A DNA stretch of 64,000 nucleotides from Terriglobia bacterium (GTDB taxonomy: Bacteria > Acidobacteriota > Terriglobia > JAIQFV01), in contig JAIQFV010000001.1 of NCBI GenBank assembly GCA_020073085.1, forward strand, positions 310,001 to 374,000, given 5' to 3'. Numbering within the stretch: position 1 is the first letter of the stretch; every line of letters starts with the position of its first letter. The notes beneath the pieces were generated by a model, which saw nothing but the letters and a program-made list of their open reading frames with translations, made no database searches and was not told where the DNA came from. The position numbers were made by a program, and so were the translations under genes. Shown in pieces: positions 9,931-19,564 of this stretch.

Positions 9931-11361
9931 TCATACCGGCGCCGCTTTCCCCTTGAGCCCCCAGACCAGTTCCTTGAACACTCGCCCCCGGTGCTCATAG
10001 TTTTCAAATTGGTCAAAGCTGGCGCAAGCGGGGGCCAGCAGGACGACATCTCCGGGGACGGTCAGCGAAGGCGCCACTTCGACGGCGCGCTGCAAGGTCT
10101 CGCACCGCCGCATCGCGACCACCCCCTCCAGCTGTCTCTCAATCTTCCCCGTGGCAGCCCCGATCAGGAGAACCGATTTGACGCGTGATTTCAGTAACGG
10201 GGAGAGGACAGTATAGTCACTGCCCTTGTCTTTTCCTCCCAGGATCAACACCACGTTTCCCTCGAAGGCCTCCAGCGCTTTCCGGGTGGCGTCGACATTG
10301 GTGGCTTTGGAATCGTTGTAGTACTTGACTCCCTTCAATTCGGTCAGGAGCTCCAGGCGGTGCTCCACGCCGGGAAATTCGGAAATCGCGCGCGCCACAT
10401 TTCGAAAATCAGCGCCGAGGATGGCGGCCGCCGAGACGGCAGCCAGGCAGTTCTCGACGTTATGGGCGCCCAGCAAAGGGATCTCGTGGCGGTGGATCAC
10501 CGGAGTTCTGACACCCCCCTGGGCCACTTCGATTCGGTGGTCGCTATAGACCGTTCCTGCTTCGAGCAGGACCTGCTGTGAAAACCACCAGACGCGGGCC
10601 GGCAAGTCCTGGGCGAATCGGGCGGTAATAGGATCATCCCAATTCAACACCGCCCACTCGGCACGGGTCTGGTTTCGAAACAACGCACGCTTGAATGAGG
10701 CGTATTCCTCGAAGGAGGAGTACCGATCCAGGTGATCCGGCGTCACGTTCAGCACCACCCCGATAAAGGGGCGAAACGTCGGGATGGCTTCCAGTTGAAA
10801 ACTGCTGACCTCGGCGACAATGACAGATTCCTCCGTCGAGAGGGGAACGAGGGATGCCAGCGGCGTCCCGATGTTTCCTCCCACCAGGGTGTGAAATCCC
10901 GCAGCCCGTAACACGTCACCCACCAGGGCCGTCGTGGTGGTCTTTCCATTCGATCCCGTGATGGCCACGATCCGGCCCTGGAGAAAACGCGAGGCCAGTT
11001 CGAGTTCACTGATGATTTCGATTCCTTTTTTCCGGGCAGCCTCGAGGGGTTCAATCGAGAGGGGGACTCCGGGGCTCGCGACAATCAAGTCGGCCTTGAG
11101 AAATGTCTCAACGCGATGTCCTCCGAACTCAAATTCCACCTTGATCTCGCGGAGCGCCCCCGCCTCCTCTGAAAACGCCGCGCGCTCTCCGGAATCGGAG
11201 GCCGTAATCCGGGCGCCTCTTTCAGCGCAGAGCTTCGCCGCGGCCACCCCGCTGCGTTTCAACCCGACAATCAGCACGCGAGCTCCGCGCAGATCAGTCA
11301 CGCCGCCCGCGGCCTGCCTTTCCACAACCTCTGCCCGTGATGTGTTCCGGTTCTTCTTCAT
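9931..11361 (-). CDS. murD: UDP-N-acetylmuramoyl-L-alanine--D-glutamate ligase MurD
   Basis: Cytoplasmic ligase adding D-glutamate to UDP-MurNAc-L-Ala. The protein has an N-terminal Rossmann loop GARVLIVGLKRSGVAAAKL, the ATP loop ITGSNGKTTTTALVGDVL, a central VLNVTPDHLDRY motif, the LLGAHNVENCLAA stretch and the C-terminal YYNDSKATNVDA and LILGGKDKGSDY motifs typical of MurD. The frame is open to 11490, into mraY. I choose the ATG at 11361 (476 residues), which falls just outside mraY, but a start closer to the Rossmann loop is possible because no strong ribosome binding site is visible. Confidence 0.95.
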   Translation of the reverse strand: MKKNRNTSRAEVVERQAAGGVTDLRGARVLIVGLKRSGVAAAKLCAERGARITASDSGERAAFSEEAGALREIKVEFEFGGHRVETFLKADLIVASPGVPLSIEPLEAARKKGIEIISELELASRFLQGRIVAITGSNGKTTTTALVGDVLRAAGFHTLVGGNIGTPLASLVPLSTEESVIVAEVSSFQLEAIPTFRPFIGVVLNVTPDHLDRYSSFEEYASFKRALFRNQTRAEWAVLNWDDPITARFAQDLPARVWWFSQQVLLEAGTVYSDHRIEVAQGGVRTPVIHRHEIPLLGAHNVENCLAAVSAAAILGADFRNVARAISEFPGVEHRLELLTELKGVKYYNDSKATNVDATRKALEAFEGNVVLILGGKDKGSDYTVLSPLLKSRVKSVLLIGAATGKIERQLEGVVAMRRCETLQRAVEVAPSLTVPGDVVLLAPACASFDQFENYEHRGRVFKELVWGLKGKAAPV

Positions 11362-11402
11362 CTCGACATGCCTGGCCGTTCCTCGATGCCTCGGCTCGTT
11401 CT

Positions 11403-12533
11403 TCAGCGTAACTTCAGTGTCGTCAGACTGAACAATGCAAAAATCAAGGCGGCAATCCAGAAACGAATAATGACCTGTGGTTCCTTCCAACCGATCAACT
11501 CAAAGTGGTGGTGAATCGGCGCCATCCGGAATACCCTTTTTCCTGTCATCTTGAAATAGAGCACCTGAACCATCACCGAAAGGGCTTCGATAACAAAAAT
11601 CCCGCCGATGAAAAGCAGCAGGATTTCCTGCTTCACAATCACCGCCACCGTGCCAATCGCCCCCCCCAGGGCCAGCGACCCCACGTCCCCCATGAAAATG
11701 GAGGCGGGAAAACAGTTGTACCAGAGAAACCCCAGGGAGGCCCCGACCATGGCGCCGCAAAAGACCGTGATCTCACCCACCCTGGGGAGATTCTGGATAT
11801 CGAGGTATTCCGCGAACTTGGCATTCCCTGAGATATAAGTCAGGACGGTAAACGCCGAGGCGGCAATGACCACCGATCCAATCGCCAAACCATCCAGCCC
11901 ATCCGTGAGATTCACGGCGTTGGATGATCCCACCACCACCAAAACCACAAAAAGAACGAAAGGGAGATAGGCGAGTGGATGCAACCACCAAATCCTGAAC
12001 CAGCGATGCACGATCAGGTCCGGATTGAATTGCTTGAAGAACGGGACGATCAGGTTGGTGGAATACTGCTTTTCGGCCGTGAAGTAAAGCAACATCAGGG
12101 CCACGGCCAGCGCGACCAGCGTTTGCAGGAACAACTTTTGACGGCCGGTCAGGCCGAGAGATTTCTTATGGGAAACCTTGGCCAAATCGTCGAGGAACCC
12201 GATGAACGCAAAGGCGAGAGTGGCCAGCATCGCCATCCAGACGTAGCGGCTCTTCAAATCCGCCCACAAGAGGGTAGGCAGCAGGATGGAGACCACAATC
12301 AGGACTCCGCCCATCGTCGGCGTCCCCGCTTTTCCCAAATGGGATTGCGGGCCGTCATCCCGGATCTGCTGGCCAATCTGGAACTCACGGAGGCGGCGGA
12401 TCAACCACGGACCAAGCAGCAGGCTGAGGGCCAGCGCTGTCAGCGAGGCGTAGGCCGTGCGAAAGGTGATGTAACGGAAGACGCGGAAAGGCGTGAAGTA
12501 GTGCTGCAGTGAGGTAAAGAGCCAAAAAAGCAT
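11403..12533 (-). CDS. mraY: Phospho-MurNAc-pentapeptide transferase MraY
   Basis: Integral membrane enzyme that transfers phospho-MurNAc-pentapeptide to undecaprenyl phosphate to give lipid I. The 376-residue product starts MLFWLFTSLQHYFTPFRVF and shows the family motifs RDDGPQSHLGKAGTPTMGG near residue 70, the catalytic aspartate pair in IGFLDDLAKV, VNLTDGLDGLAIG, and NCFPASIFMGDVGSLALG, ending with the metal-binding APIHHHFE. The ATG at 12533 overlaps the murF stop as TAATG, which indicates translational coupling; this is why the longer frame to 12569 was not used. Confidence 0.97.
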   Translation of the reverse strand: MLFWLFTSLQHYFTPFRVFRYITFRTAYASLTALALSLLLGPWLIRRLREFQIGQQIRDDGPQSHLGKAGTPTMGGVLIVVSILLPTLLWADLKSRYVWMAMLATLAFAFIGFLDDLAKVSHKKSLGLTGRQKLFLQTLVALAVALMLLYFTAEKQYSTNLIVPFFKQFNPDLIVHRWFRIWWLHPLAYLPFVLFVVLVVVGSSNAVNLTDGLDGLAIGSVVIAASAFTVLTYISGNAKFAEYLDIQNLPRVGEITVFCGAMVGASLGFLWYNCFPASIFMGDVGSLALGGAIGTVAVIVKQEILLLFIGGIFVIEALSVMVQVLYFKMTGKRVFRMAPIHHHFELIGWKEPQVIIRFWIAALIFALFSLTTLKLR

Positions 12534-13978
12534 TAATGTGCTTTCACTGAAAATTTCTGGCGCAGACAATCCAGCGCCACATCCATTTTAACGCCTCGCG
12601 ACCCCTTCATTAAGACCAAATCTCCAGGCGCAACAATCTGGCACAGTTTCTCCCCTGCTTCCGCAGGAGTCCGATAGAAAAAAACGCTCCGTGCTGACAT
12701 GCCGGCTGCCTGGGCAGCGGAGGCCATCGCTTCGGCCTCTCCTTGAACGGCAATCAAAACGGCGATGCCGGCCTCCGCCATCGCCCGTCCACAGGCGGCA
12801 TGCAAGGCACCGGACTCGGTCCCCAACTCCAACATCTCCCCGGCGGCAACGATCTTACGCTTGAACCCTCCCGCGGCGGCCACGGCGGAAAGCACTTCAG
12901 CCATAGCCCGAGGGTTGGAATTGTAAGTGTCGTCGATGACGGTGAACCCCTCGGAAAATCTTAAGATCTCGCCGCGCATCCTGGCCGGAGTGACGAGTTC
13001 CAGTCGGCGTGCCGCGTCGACGAGCGGCATTCCCAACTGAACGGCGGCAGCGATGGCCGCCCCGGCGTTCCACACATTGTGTCTCCCCAGCAGACGCAAC
13101 CGGCAGGGAGCCCGGGCCCCCGAATCAAGCACCACATCGAATTCGGACCCATCAAGATTCGACATCCGGACATTCTCTATGCGCACATCAGCCTTCCGGT
13201 CCTGGCCGTAAGTGACGACTCGGGCCCGGGTGCAAGATGCAAAGCCGGAAACGCGAGGGTCGTCGGCATTGAGGATGGCCACCGCGTTGGCATCCAACTC
13301 TTCCACGAGTTCGCGTTTGGCCAGGGCGATCTCGTCGATGGAAGAAAAAAATTGCAGGTGCACCGGATTGACGTTTGTGATGACTCCCATGTTGGGGGCG
13401 GCGATTCGGGTGAGCGTGCGAATCTCTTCCCGGGCCGACATCGCCAGTTCGATGACCGCCACGTCCGCGCCGGCATCCACGCGGAGCAGTGTCAAGGGGA
13501 CCCCGTAAAGATTGTTGAGATTTCCTTCCGATTTGTGAACCGTGCGGGAGGCCCCGAGAAGGGTGGCACAAATCTCCTTGGTAGTGGTTTTCCCGGCGCT
13601 GCCGGTGATGGCGACCACGTGGCCTCCCCACCGACGGCGAGCGTGCATTGCAAGTTTCTGAAGAGCAGCGGTCGTGTCCGCGACGACGAGCCAATTCCGC
13701 CCGGAAATTTCCTTACCCTCACGCCCGCGCAGGAGGGGCGACTGTGCCCAATCCGCTGCCACGACCGCGCCACAGGCCCCTTTTTCAAAAGCGGTCGAAA
13801 TGAACGTGTGGCCGTCCAATCGTTCACCCCGGATGGCAAAGAACAGGTCGCCGGGCTTTAAGGTACGACTGTCAATGGAATAGCCGGAGGCGACGGTGTC
13901 CATTTCAAACGACTCTCCCGGGGCAGGTTCACCGACCGCAGCCAATGCCTCTGAGATATCGCGAAGGGTTAGTTGCAT
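12533..13978 (-). CDS. murF: UDP-MurNAc-tripeptide--D-alanyl-D-alanine ligase MurF
   Basis: Cytoplasmic ligase that completes the pentapeptide by adding D-Ala-D-Ala. The 481 residues contain the N-terminal substrate domain with GYSIDSRTLKPGDLFFAIRG, the ATP loop AITGSAGKTTTKEICATLL (about 150 residues in), NVNPVHLQFF, a LLGRHNVWNAGAAIAAA stretch and the C-terminal VIDDTYNSNPRAM motif that is typical of MurF. Its first 10 nt overlap the end of murE and its stop overlaps the mraY start, so murE-murF-mraY are probably coupled. Confidence 0.97.
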   Translation of the reverse strand: MQLTLRDISEALAAVGEPAPGESFEMDTVASGYSIDSRTLKPGDLFFAIRGERLDGHTFISTAFEKGACGAVVAADWAQSPLLRGREGKEISGRNWLVVADTTAALQKLAMHARRRWGGHVVAITGSAGKTTTKEICATLLGASRTVHKSEGNLNNLYGVPLTLLRVDAGADVAVIELAMSAREEIRTLTRIAAPNMGVITNVNPVHLQFFSSIDEIALAKRELVEELDANAVAILNADDPRVSGFASCTRARVVTYGQDRKADVRIENVRMSNLDGSEFDVVLDSGARAPCRLRLLGRHNVWNAGAAIAAAVQLGMPLVDAARRLELVTPARMRGEILRFSEGFTVIDDTYNSNPRAMAEVLSAVAAAGGFKRKIVAAGEMLELGTESGALHAACGRAMAEAGIAVLIAVQGEAEAMASAAQAAGMSARSVFFYRTPAEAGEKLCQIVAPGDLVLMKGSRGVKMDVALDCLRQKFSVKAH

Positions 13979-15459
13979 ACCGTCGATGAATAGCCCAGTC
14001 CAGATAGTATTTCGCGCGCGACTTCCCGGTCATCGAAATGAACCGTCCGGTCCGACAGGACCTGGTAGGTCTCATGCCCCTTGCCGGCCAGAACCACAAT
14101 ATCGCCCTCGCGGGCTTCTTCGAGGGCGCGTCGAATGGCGTCGCCCCGGTCGGGTTCGACCGCATACCGGTCGGTCGCTCTCTGAAGCCCCACCACAGCG
14201 TCCGCGATAATACGCAGCGGATCTTCACTCCGGGGATTGTCCGACGTCAGGACGGTAAAGTCACTGAGCCGTCCCGCGACTTCACCCATGAGCGGCCGCT
14301 TGGTGCGGTCCCGCTCTCCTCCACAGCCAAAGACCGTGATCACCCGGTGCTTGGTCAGGCCCCGTGCGGTGGTGATAACGTTCCGCAACGCGTCATCGGT
14401 ATGCGCGTAGTCGACCACCACCGTGAAGGGCTGGCCGCACTCGACCTTTTCAAACCGTCCCGGGACGGAACGCAGATTCCGAATTCCCTCTCGTATCGTT
14501 TCCATGTCAACCCCCATTGCGATCGAGCAGGCCACTGCCGCCAGGATGTTGTACACGTTCGGGGTTCCCGCAAGGGTCGACTCGATCGGGATCGACCCCT
14601 GCGGCGTCTGCGCTGTCAATCTCAATCCTTCAAAGGAAAACTCAATGGAACCGGCGCGGACATCAGCAGCCTGGCGCACGCCGTATGTGATCTTCTTTGT
14701 CGGCACTTCGGTGGCCAGCCGGACTCCATAGTCGTCATCCAGGTTGAGAACCGCCCACTCCGGGGGATCACTCTCTGTTCCAAAGAAAAGTTTCCGCTTG
14801 GCGTCAAAGTAGCGGTCCATCGTTTGATGGAAATCAAGATGGTCGCGTGTAAGATTGGTGAACACGGCAACGGCGAACCGGCAGCCATCCACCCGGTGCA
14901 TCTCCAGGGCATGAGAGGACACCTCCATGACGGCACGGCGGCATCCCTGATCGCGGACCTGAGCCAAAAATCCCTGTACGTCAATCGATTCGGGGGTGGT
15001 GTTCTTCGACGGGGTGGACCGGCCCCCCACCAGACTTTCAATCGTTCCGATTAAACCCGCGCATTGCTGTTGCGCTTGAAAGATCGAGTGCACTACATAG
15101 CTGGTTGTCGTTTTTCCGTTGGTCCCCGTGATACCCACCAACTGCAAGGCCCGGCTGGGATGGCCATGAAAAGCGGACGCCGCCAGAGCCATCGATTGCC
15201 GCGCATCGCGCACCCGGAGCAGACACACCTTCCCGGGACTCCAGTCCCCGACCGCGTCGGTGACCACCACGACAGCCCCCCGATCAATCGCCGCCTGCAC
15301 GAAACGGTTCCCATCCAGTCTCTCCCCTCGCAGCGCGAAAAAAAGAGATCCCCTCTCGACCTGGCGCGAATCACAGCAGATCTGCGATATCGGCACCGCA
15401 GTCGATCCGATAATCTCGGTTGGCCGCAGGGAGTCCAGGAGATCATGTAAGGACGTCAA
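13969..15459 (-). CDS. murE: UDP-MurNAc-L-Ala-D-Glu--meso-diaminopimelate ligase MurE
   Basis: Cytoplasmic ligase that adds the third residue of the stem peptide. The 496 residues show SQICCDSRQVERGSLFFAL near the N-terminus, the ATP loop GITGTNGKTTTSYVVHSIF, NLTRDHLDFH and the C-terminal VVDYAHTDDAL. The motif SDNPRSEDP contains the DNPR signature that in characterised MurE enzymes selects meso-diaminopimelate over lysine, so this organism should make Gram-negative-type A1-gamma murein. It overlaps murF by 10 nt and follows ftsI by 55 nt. Confidence 0.97.
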   Translation of the reverse strand: MTSLHDLLDSLRPTEIIGSTAVPISQICCDSRQVERGSLFFALRGERLDGNRFVQAAIDRGAVVVVTDAVGDWSPGKVCLLRVRDARQSMALAASAFHGHPSRALQLVGITGTNGKTTTSYVVHSIFQAQQQCAGLIGTIESLVGGRSTPSKNTTPESIDVQGFLAQVRDQGCRRAVMEVSSHALEMHRVDGCRFAVAVFTNLTRDHLDFHQTMDRYFDAKRKLFFGTESDPPEWAVLNLDDDYGVRLATEVPTKKITYGVRQAADVRAGSIEFSFEGLRLTAQTPQGSIPIESTLAGTPNVYNILAAVACSIAMGVDMETIREGIRNLRSVPGRFEKVECGQPFTVVVDYAHTDDALRNVITTARGLTKHRVITVFGCGGERDRTKRPLMGEVAGRLSDFTVLTSDNPRSEDPLRIIADAVVGLQRATDRYAVEPDRGDAIRRALEEAREGDIVVLAGKGHETYQVLSDRTVHFDDREVAREILSGLGYSSTVCN

Positions 15460-15514
15460 CCGCTTCGCTCACCTCCTTGAGCCCGTTCGAAAAGGCCAGG
15501 GGACCGGCCAAGGT

Positions 15515-17605
15515 TCACAGGGCGCCTTTTTCCGGTTTCCGGGCAAATTTGGCGACCACCCGGGAGTGGGGCGGGACCAGTGCTCCCGCCAGGGGATGCT
15601 GCTTGATGACAAACCCCGATCCCACCACGCCCAGTTCCAACCCCACTTGCTGACAATCAACCGCCGCTTCACGCAACGACTTGCCCAGGAGGCTGGGGAC
15701 GGGAATGGTGTTCACCCCGGCTCGGAACGATTGCTCTTCCTCGACCCGGGTCTCCCCCGTATTCCCGGAATCCGCAACGGGCCGGACTGAGTAGTTTGAC
15801 GGCACGACAGGCGCCGGGGTGGCCTGGACCTCGGCGGTCTCAGAAACCTCGTTGGGCTCAAAATCCATAATTTCCGCGCTGGCCACCGCGGGCGCGGTCT
15901 TTCTGGCAACATTCATCAGGGGCAACTCGGGGGGGATATTCAGGTACCTCAAGGTCTGCTCGGCGATTTCTTTCCACACGGGCGCCGCGACCTGGCCCCC
16001 CTGGTGGAGATACCCTTCCGGCGAATCCAGCACCACAATAATCGCCAGTTCAGGGTTATTCACCGGGGTAAATCCGGCGAAGGAGGCCACGTACTTGTTG
16101 TGGTAATAGCGGCCCGTCTGGGGATCGGTCTTCTGGGCTGTTCCTGTCTTCCCGGCAGCGGTATAGCCCTCCAGTTTGGCTTTTCGACCTGTCCCCTCCA
16201 GCACGACACCCTCCAGCATCTTCTTCATCATCACCGCCGTGCGTGCGCTGATGACCTGCTCGTACAGGGGTGTATTCGCGAACACCAGGTTTCCGCTGGA
16301 ATCGACGATCGATTTCGCAAGATAAGGCCGCACTGCCACCCCGTCGTTGGCGATTGTCGATACCGCGCGTAAGACCTGCAACGGGGTGACCCCCACTTCC
16401 TGCCCCATCGAAATGGCGCCCACCGAAATCTTCGACCATTGATTCGGATCGCGCGCAATGCCCCGGGCTTCGCCGGGGACATCGACGCCGGTGGGCGAAC
16501 CAAACCCGAAGGCACGGATGAATTTGTAGAGCCGCTGGTCACCCAGGCGCAGCCCCAGCTTGATGGCGCCCACATCGCTGGATTTCTCGATGACCTGGCT
16601 GACGGTCAGCGCTCCCAGCCGCTCATGATCGTGGATCGTATGGCCTGCCAGAACGATGGCCCCCATCTGACAGTCGATCACCTCTTCCGGCGTCGTCAGT
16701 CCTTCTTCCAGGGCGGCAGCCACGGTAATAATCTTGAATGTGGAGCCGGGCTCGTAAATGGATTGCACGGCACGGTTTTTCCAGGTATCGGGATTCGTGG
16801 CCTTGTAGCTGTTAGGATTGAAGTCGGGAGAATTTGCCAGGGAGAGGATTTCCCCGGTCCGGGGATTCATGACGATCGCGGTGCCCCCTTCGGAGTGGGT
16901 CGCCTCCATGGCTGCATCCAGTGCCTTCTGGGTGATGTACTGGATGTTCTCGTCAATAGTGAGGATCGTGTCATCGCCCGGGGACCGGCTGCTCTCCTTG
17001 CGGCCGTAACGTTGGCGCCGGGCGTCGACCAGCACAAAGAAGTGACCGGGCGCCCCCTTGATCTTGCTGTCATAGTAATGCTCAATCCCACCCAACCCCT
17101 CATTGTCGACCCCCACGTAGCCCAGGACCTGGGCCGCGAGTTCCCTTTTCGGATAAAACCGCTTGCTCTCCTTGATGAATTCCAGGCCTTTGAGGTTGAG
17201 GGCCCGAACGGCGTCCGCCTCCGGTTTCTCAAGCTTCCGTTTGATCCACACAAAGCCCCGGGTCGAATTGAGTTTCGATTCAATTTCACTGGTCTCCATA
17301 TGGAGGAGGCGGGCGAGGCTGTGCGCCACTGACTTGGGGTCTTTGATCTGGCTGCCCCATGCGGCCAGCGAGTCGACGTCGACGCTGATCGCCAGCTCAC
17401 GGTGCTGGCGGTCGTAAATTACACCCCGATGGGGAACGATGTTGACGATGTGCTGTTGTTGCCGGAGGGCCTTGTCCATCATCTCTCCATGCCGCACCAC
17501 CTGCAGGTCGAACAAGCGCACGAGAATCACAAAGGACCATAACAGGGCCACGATTCCGAGGATCAGTATTCTGGTCTGTGCGAGTTTTTTGAACTGAGAG
17601 GGCAT
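15515..17605 (-). CDS. ftsI: Septal penicillin-binding protein FtsI (class B PBP) with C-terminal PASTA domain
   Basis: Class B transpeptidase that cross-links septal murein. From the ATG at 17605 (a GTG at 17614 is the alternative) the 696 residues comprise a cytoplasmic tail, one membrane span (about 12-33), a PBP dimerisation domain (about 45-215) and a transpeptidase domain with the active-site serine in STFK (288-291), SSD at 342-344 and KTGT (486-489). A low-complexity linker (about 580-625) leads to one PASTA repeat (about 628-690, IPVPSLLGKSLREAAV). The middle catalytic motif is SxD instead of the usual SxN. FtsI proteins with PASTA tails are common outside proteobacteria. Confidence 0.95.
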   Translation of the reverse strand: MPSQFKKLAQTRILILGIVALLWSFVILVRLFDLQVVRHGEMMDKALRQQQHIVNIVPHRGVIYDRQHRELAISVDVDSLAAWGSQIKDPKSVAHSLARLLHMETSEIESKLNSTRGFVWIKRKLEKPEADAVRALNLKGLEFIKESKRFYPKRELAAQVLGYVGVDNEGLGGIEHYYDSKIKGAPGHFFVLVDARRQRYGRKESSRSPGDDTILTIDENIQYITQKALDAAMEATHSEGGTAIVMNPRTGEILSLANSPDFNPNSYKATNPDTWKNRAVQSIYEPGSTFKIITVAAALEEGLTTPEEVIDCQMGAIVLAGHTIHDHERLGALTVSQVIEKSSDVGAIKLGLRLGDQRLYKFIRAFGFGSPTGVDVPGEARGIARDPNQWSKISVGAISMGQEVGVTPLQVLRAVSTIANDGVAVRPYLAKSIVDSSGNLVFANTPLYEQVISARTAVMMKKMLEGVVLEGTGRKAKLEGYTAAGKTGTAQKTDPQTGRYYHNKYVASFAGFTPVNNPELAIIVVLDSPEGYLHQGGQVAAPVWKEIAEQTLRYLNIPPELPLMNVARKTAPAVASAEIMDFEPNEVSETAEVQATPAPVVPSNYSVRPVADSGNTGETRVEEEQSFRAGVNTIPVPSLLGKSLREAAVDCQQVGLELGVVGSGFVIKQHPLAGALVPPHSRVVAKFARKPEKGAL

Positions 17606-17671
17606 GAAGAGCACTCACGGATCTCAAGAGTCGTTCGAGGAAAGGCTTAACCATTGAAAAGGGTCCTGCCC

Positions 17672-18091
17672 TCATTCCACCCCGCGAGGTTTGGGGGGGA
17701 TTGTCGCCCCCGCGGAATGGACCTGCGCCATGACGGGCTGATCGCCGAGGGTATGAGTGGCATCCAGGACAATCGCTTGTTGCTGCAGCGGAAATGTCAT
17801 TCCCAGGTTGCCCCGCGCCAGGCTGTCAATCCGTCGCGGACTCCGAAGAGCCGCCCGCTCCACCAGGAGGAGATGGTTCTCCTGCTGAATCGAATCCGTT
17901 TCGGAACGCACCTGCTCGATGCGATAGCCGAACTGGCGGATTTCCACGCGCTCCCAGGCCTGAACCAGAAGTGCGATGACTACCACCGAAGCCACCAGCA
18001 GCCAGGATCCCAGCTCCAGGCTCATCCTTAAATCGATCGGTTTCCGGATTCGTGAGTTGTCTACAGGTTTGAGGTAAAAAACGTCGTTCAT
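17672..18091 (-). CDS. ftsL: Cell division protein FtsL
   Basis: Small bitopic divisome protein that forms a coiled coil with FtsB and FtsQ. The 139-residue product has an N-terminal cytoplasmic tail, a membrane span (about 28-45, GSWLLVASVVVIALLVQAW) and a heptad-type segment (about 46-85, VEIRQFGYRIEQVRSETDSI). The ATG at 18091 is chosen because AGGAG sits 8 nt upstream; the frame is open to 18118. Sequence identity in this family is low, so the call relies on topology and position between rsmH and ftsI. Confidence 0.82.
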   Translation of the reverse strand: MNDVFYLKPVDNSRIRKPIDLRMSLELGSWLLVASVVVIALLVQAWERVEIRQFGYRIEQVRSETDSIQQENHLLLVERAALRSPRRIDSLARGNLGMTFPLQQQAIVLDATHTLGDQPVMAQVHSAGATIPPKPRGVE

Positions 18092-18107
18092 GAAAAGCTC
18101 CTGAGAA

Positions 18108-19019
18108 TTATTTTTCAACCGCTGAATCTAAAGCCTGGCTGCTTCTCTCGGCAGCCCGCAACTTGGCGCTCCGGCTGCGCGGATTGATTCTTTTCTCGGT
18201 CTCCGAGGAGGTCACCACATGCGGGGTCAGAATCCGCGCCCAACCCTGTTTGTGCCACTCCCGGAACGCCTGCTTGACCGGCCGATCCTCGAGGGAGTGG
18301 AAGCTGATGATGACAGTGCGGCCCCCGGGAGGCAGCAGTGCGGGGATTTCGTTCAGAAAGCGAGACAGGGCGCTGAGCTCCTCGTTGACCGCAATGCGCA
18401 ACGCTTGAAACGTCCGGGTGGCCGGATGAATCCGCTGCCGCCGGCCGCCCCCAAAGCAACGCGCCACCACTTCCGCCAGCTGGGTGGTACTCGAGAGGGG
18501 GCGATGGGAGACAATGGCGCGGGCAATGCGCCGGGAATACCGCTCTTCCCCGTACCGATAAATCAGATCTGCCAGGACCGTTTCCGAGAAATGGTTGACG
18601 ACGTCCTCCGCCCGCAACGCCTGCCGTGCGTCCATTCGCATATCCAGGGGACCTTCGATCAGAAAACTGAAGCCACGCTCCGCCTGGTCCAGCTGCATGG
18701 ACGACATCCCGAGATCGGCGAGGATCCCGTCGACAAATCCTGTTCCCTGACCTTTTAGATATGTGCCCATTTCAGTAAAGTTGGAGTGGACTGCTTGAAA
18801 CCGTTCCCCGAACACCTTCAGTCGCCGGCAGGCAAGATCGAGAGCGGCCGCGTCGACGTCGAATCCGAAAACACGGGCGCGGGGATCAAGCTGGAGGAGG
18901 GCTTCGGCATGACCTCCCGCACCCAGGGTCGCATCAATGTAGGTTCCGCCTTCTCGCCAGTGTACATACTGCAAAACCTCTTCCACCAGGACGGGATGAT
19001 GAGGGGCTTCATCCACCAT
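18108..19019 (-). CDS. rsmH: 16S rRNA (cytosine1402-N4)-methyltransferase RsmH (MraW)
   Basis: SAM-dependent methyltransferase that modifies C1402 in the decoding centre of 16S rRNA. The 303 residues begin HHPVLVEEVLQYV and contain the SAM motif YIDATLGAGGHAEALL (about 23-38), GILADLGMSSMQLDQAERGFSF and the C-terminal FHSLEDRPVKQAF, all characteristic of the MraW family. Its ATG follows the mraZ TAG directly with no spacer, so translation is probably coupled. Confidence 0.97.
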   Translation of the reverse strand: MVDEAPHHPVLVEEVLQYVHWREGGTYIDATLGAGGHAEALLQLDPRARVFGFDVDAAALDLACRRLKVFGERFQAVHSNFTEMGTYLKGQGTGFVDGILADLGMSSMQLDQAERGFSFLIEGPLDMRMDARQALRAEDVVNHFSETVLADLIYRYGEERYSRRIARAIVSHRPLSSTTQLAEVVARCFGGGRRQRIHPATRTFQALRIAVNEELSALSRFLNEIPALLPPGGRTVIISFHSLEDRPVKQAFREWHKQGWARILTPHVVTSSETEKRINPRSRSAKLRAAERSSQALDSAVEK

Positions 19020-19460
19020 CTAAATTCCAAGCTCTTCGAGGATCTTCTCATCCTCTTCCGTCAACGGATTGCTCTTGATATCATTCATGAAGCGGTCGTT
19101 GTTCCACACGTCGAGGTAAAGCAACTGCCCCAGCACCGCCACATCCCCCTTCATCTGCGCTGCCTCACGCAGGGGGGCGGGAATGAGGACGCGGCCCTGG
19201 TTGTCCATCTCCACCCCCTGCCCGAAATAATTGGTGCGATTCAAGAATTTCTTTTTCGTGCGATGAAACGTGGAGAGACGCGCCAGCTTCTCTTCAATCT
19301 TGACCCACTCCGCCATGGGGTAAATGCGGACCGAGTCTCCGTTCGGACTGGTCACGTAGAATTCATTGGTGTAATCTTCCAGGAGGGCGTTGCGGAAGAC
19401 CGTCGGAATTTTCAGCCGCCCTTTTTCGTCGACAGTCGCCAGATAGTTGCCGCGGAGCAT
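19020..19460 (-). CDS. mraZ: Transcriptional regulator MraZ
   Basis: First gene of the dcw operon; a DNA-binding AbrB-like protein that represses its own operon in characterised species. The 146 residues start MLRGNYLATVDEKGRLKIP and contain two related SpoVT-AbrB motifs, the second at EMDNQGRVLIPAPLR. The ATG at 19460 is used; a TTG at 19472 would add four residues without support. Three GTGG-type boxes at 19536-19561 in the promoter region are the likely binding site. Confidence 0.96.
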   Translation of the reverse strand: MLRGNYLATVDEKGRLKIPTVFRNALLEDYTNEFYVTSPNGDSVRIYPMAEWVKIEEKLARLSTFHRTKKKFLNRTNYFGQGVEMDNQGRVLIPAPLREAAQMKGDVAVLGQLLYLDVWNNDRFMNDIKSNPLTEEDEKILEELGI

Positions 19461-19535
19461 GGGGATTTCCAAAAATCAATTAGAGGATTAAATTCGAGCA
19501 GGAAAGGCTTTAAACAACAATACTTGGCTAAAAAA

Positions 19536-19561
19536 GACTACTTTCTCCCACTTTTGACCAC
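19536..19561 (-). promoter_or_regulatory. MraZ operator: three boxes at 10-bp spacing
   Basis: Read on the minus strand, the boxes are GTGGTC (19561-19556), GTGGGA (19551-19546) and GTAGTC (19541-19536). Their starts are exactly 10 bp apart. Known MraZ operators are direct repeats of a TGGG-like core at one-helical-turn spacing in front of mraZ. The boxes cover the predicted transcription start, consistent with autorepression. Confidence 0.85.
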
Positions 19562-19564
19562 CAA

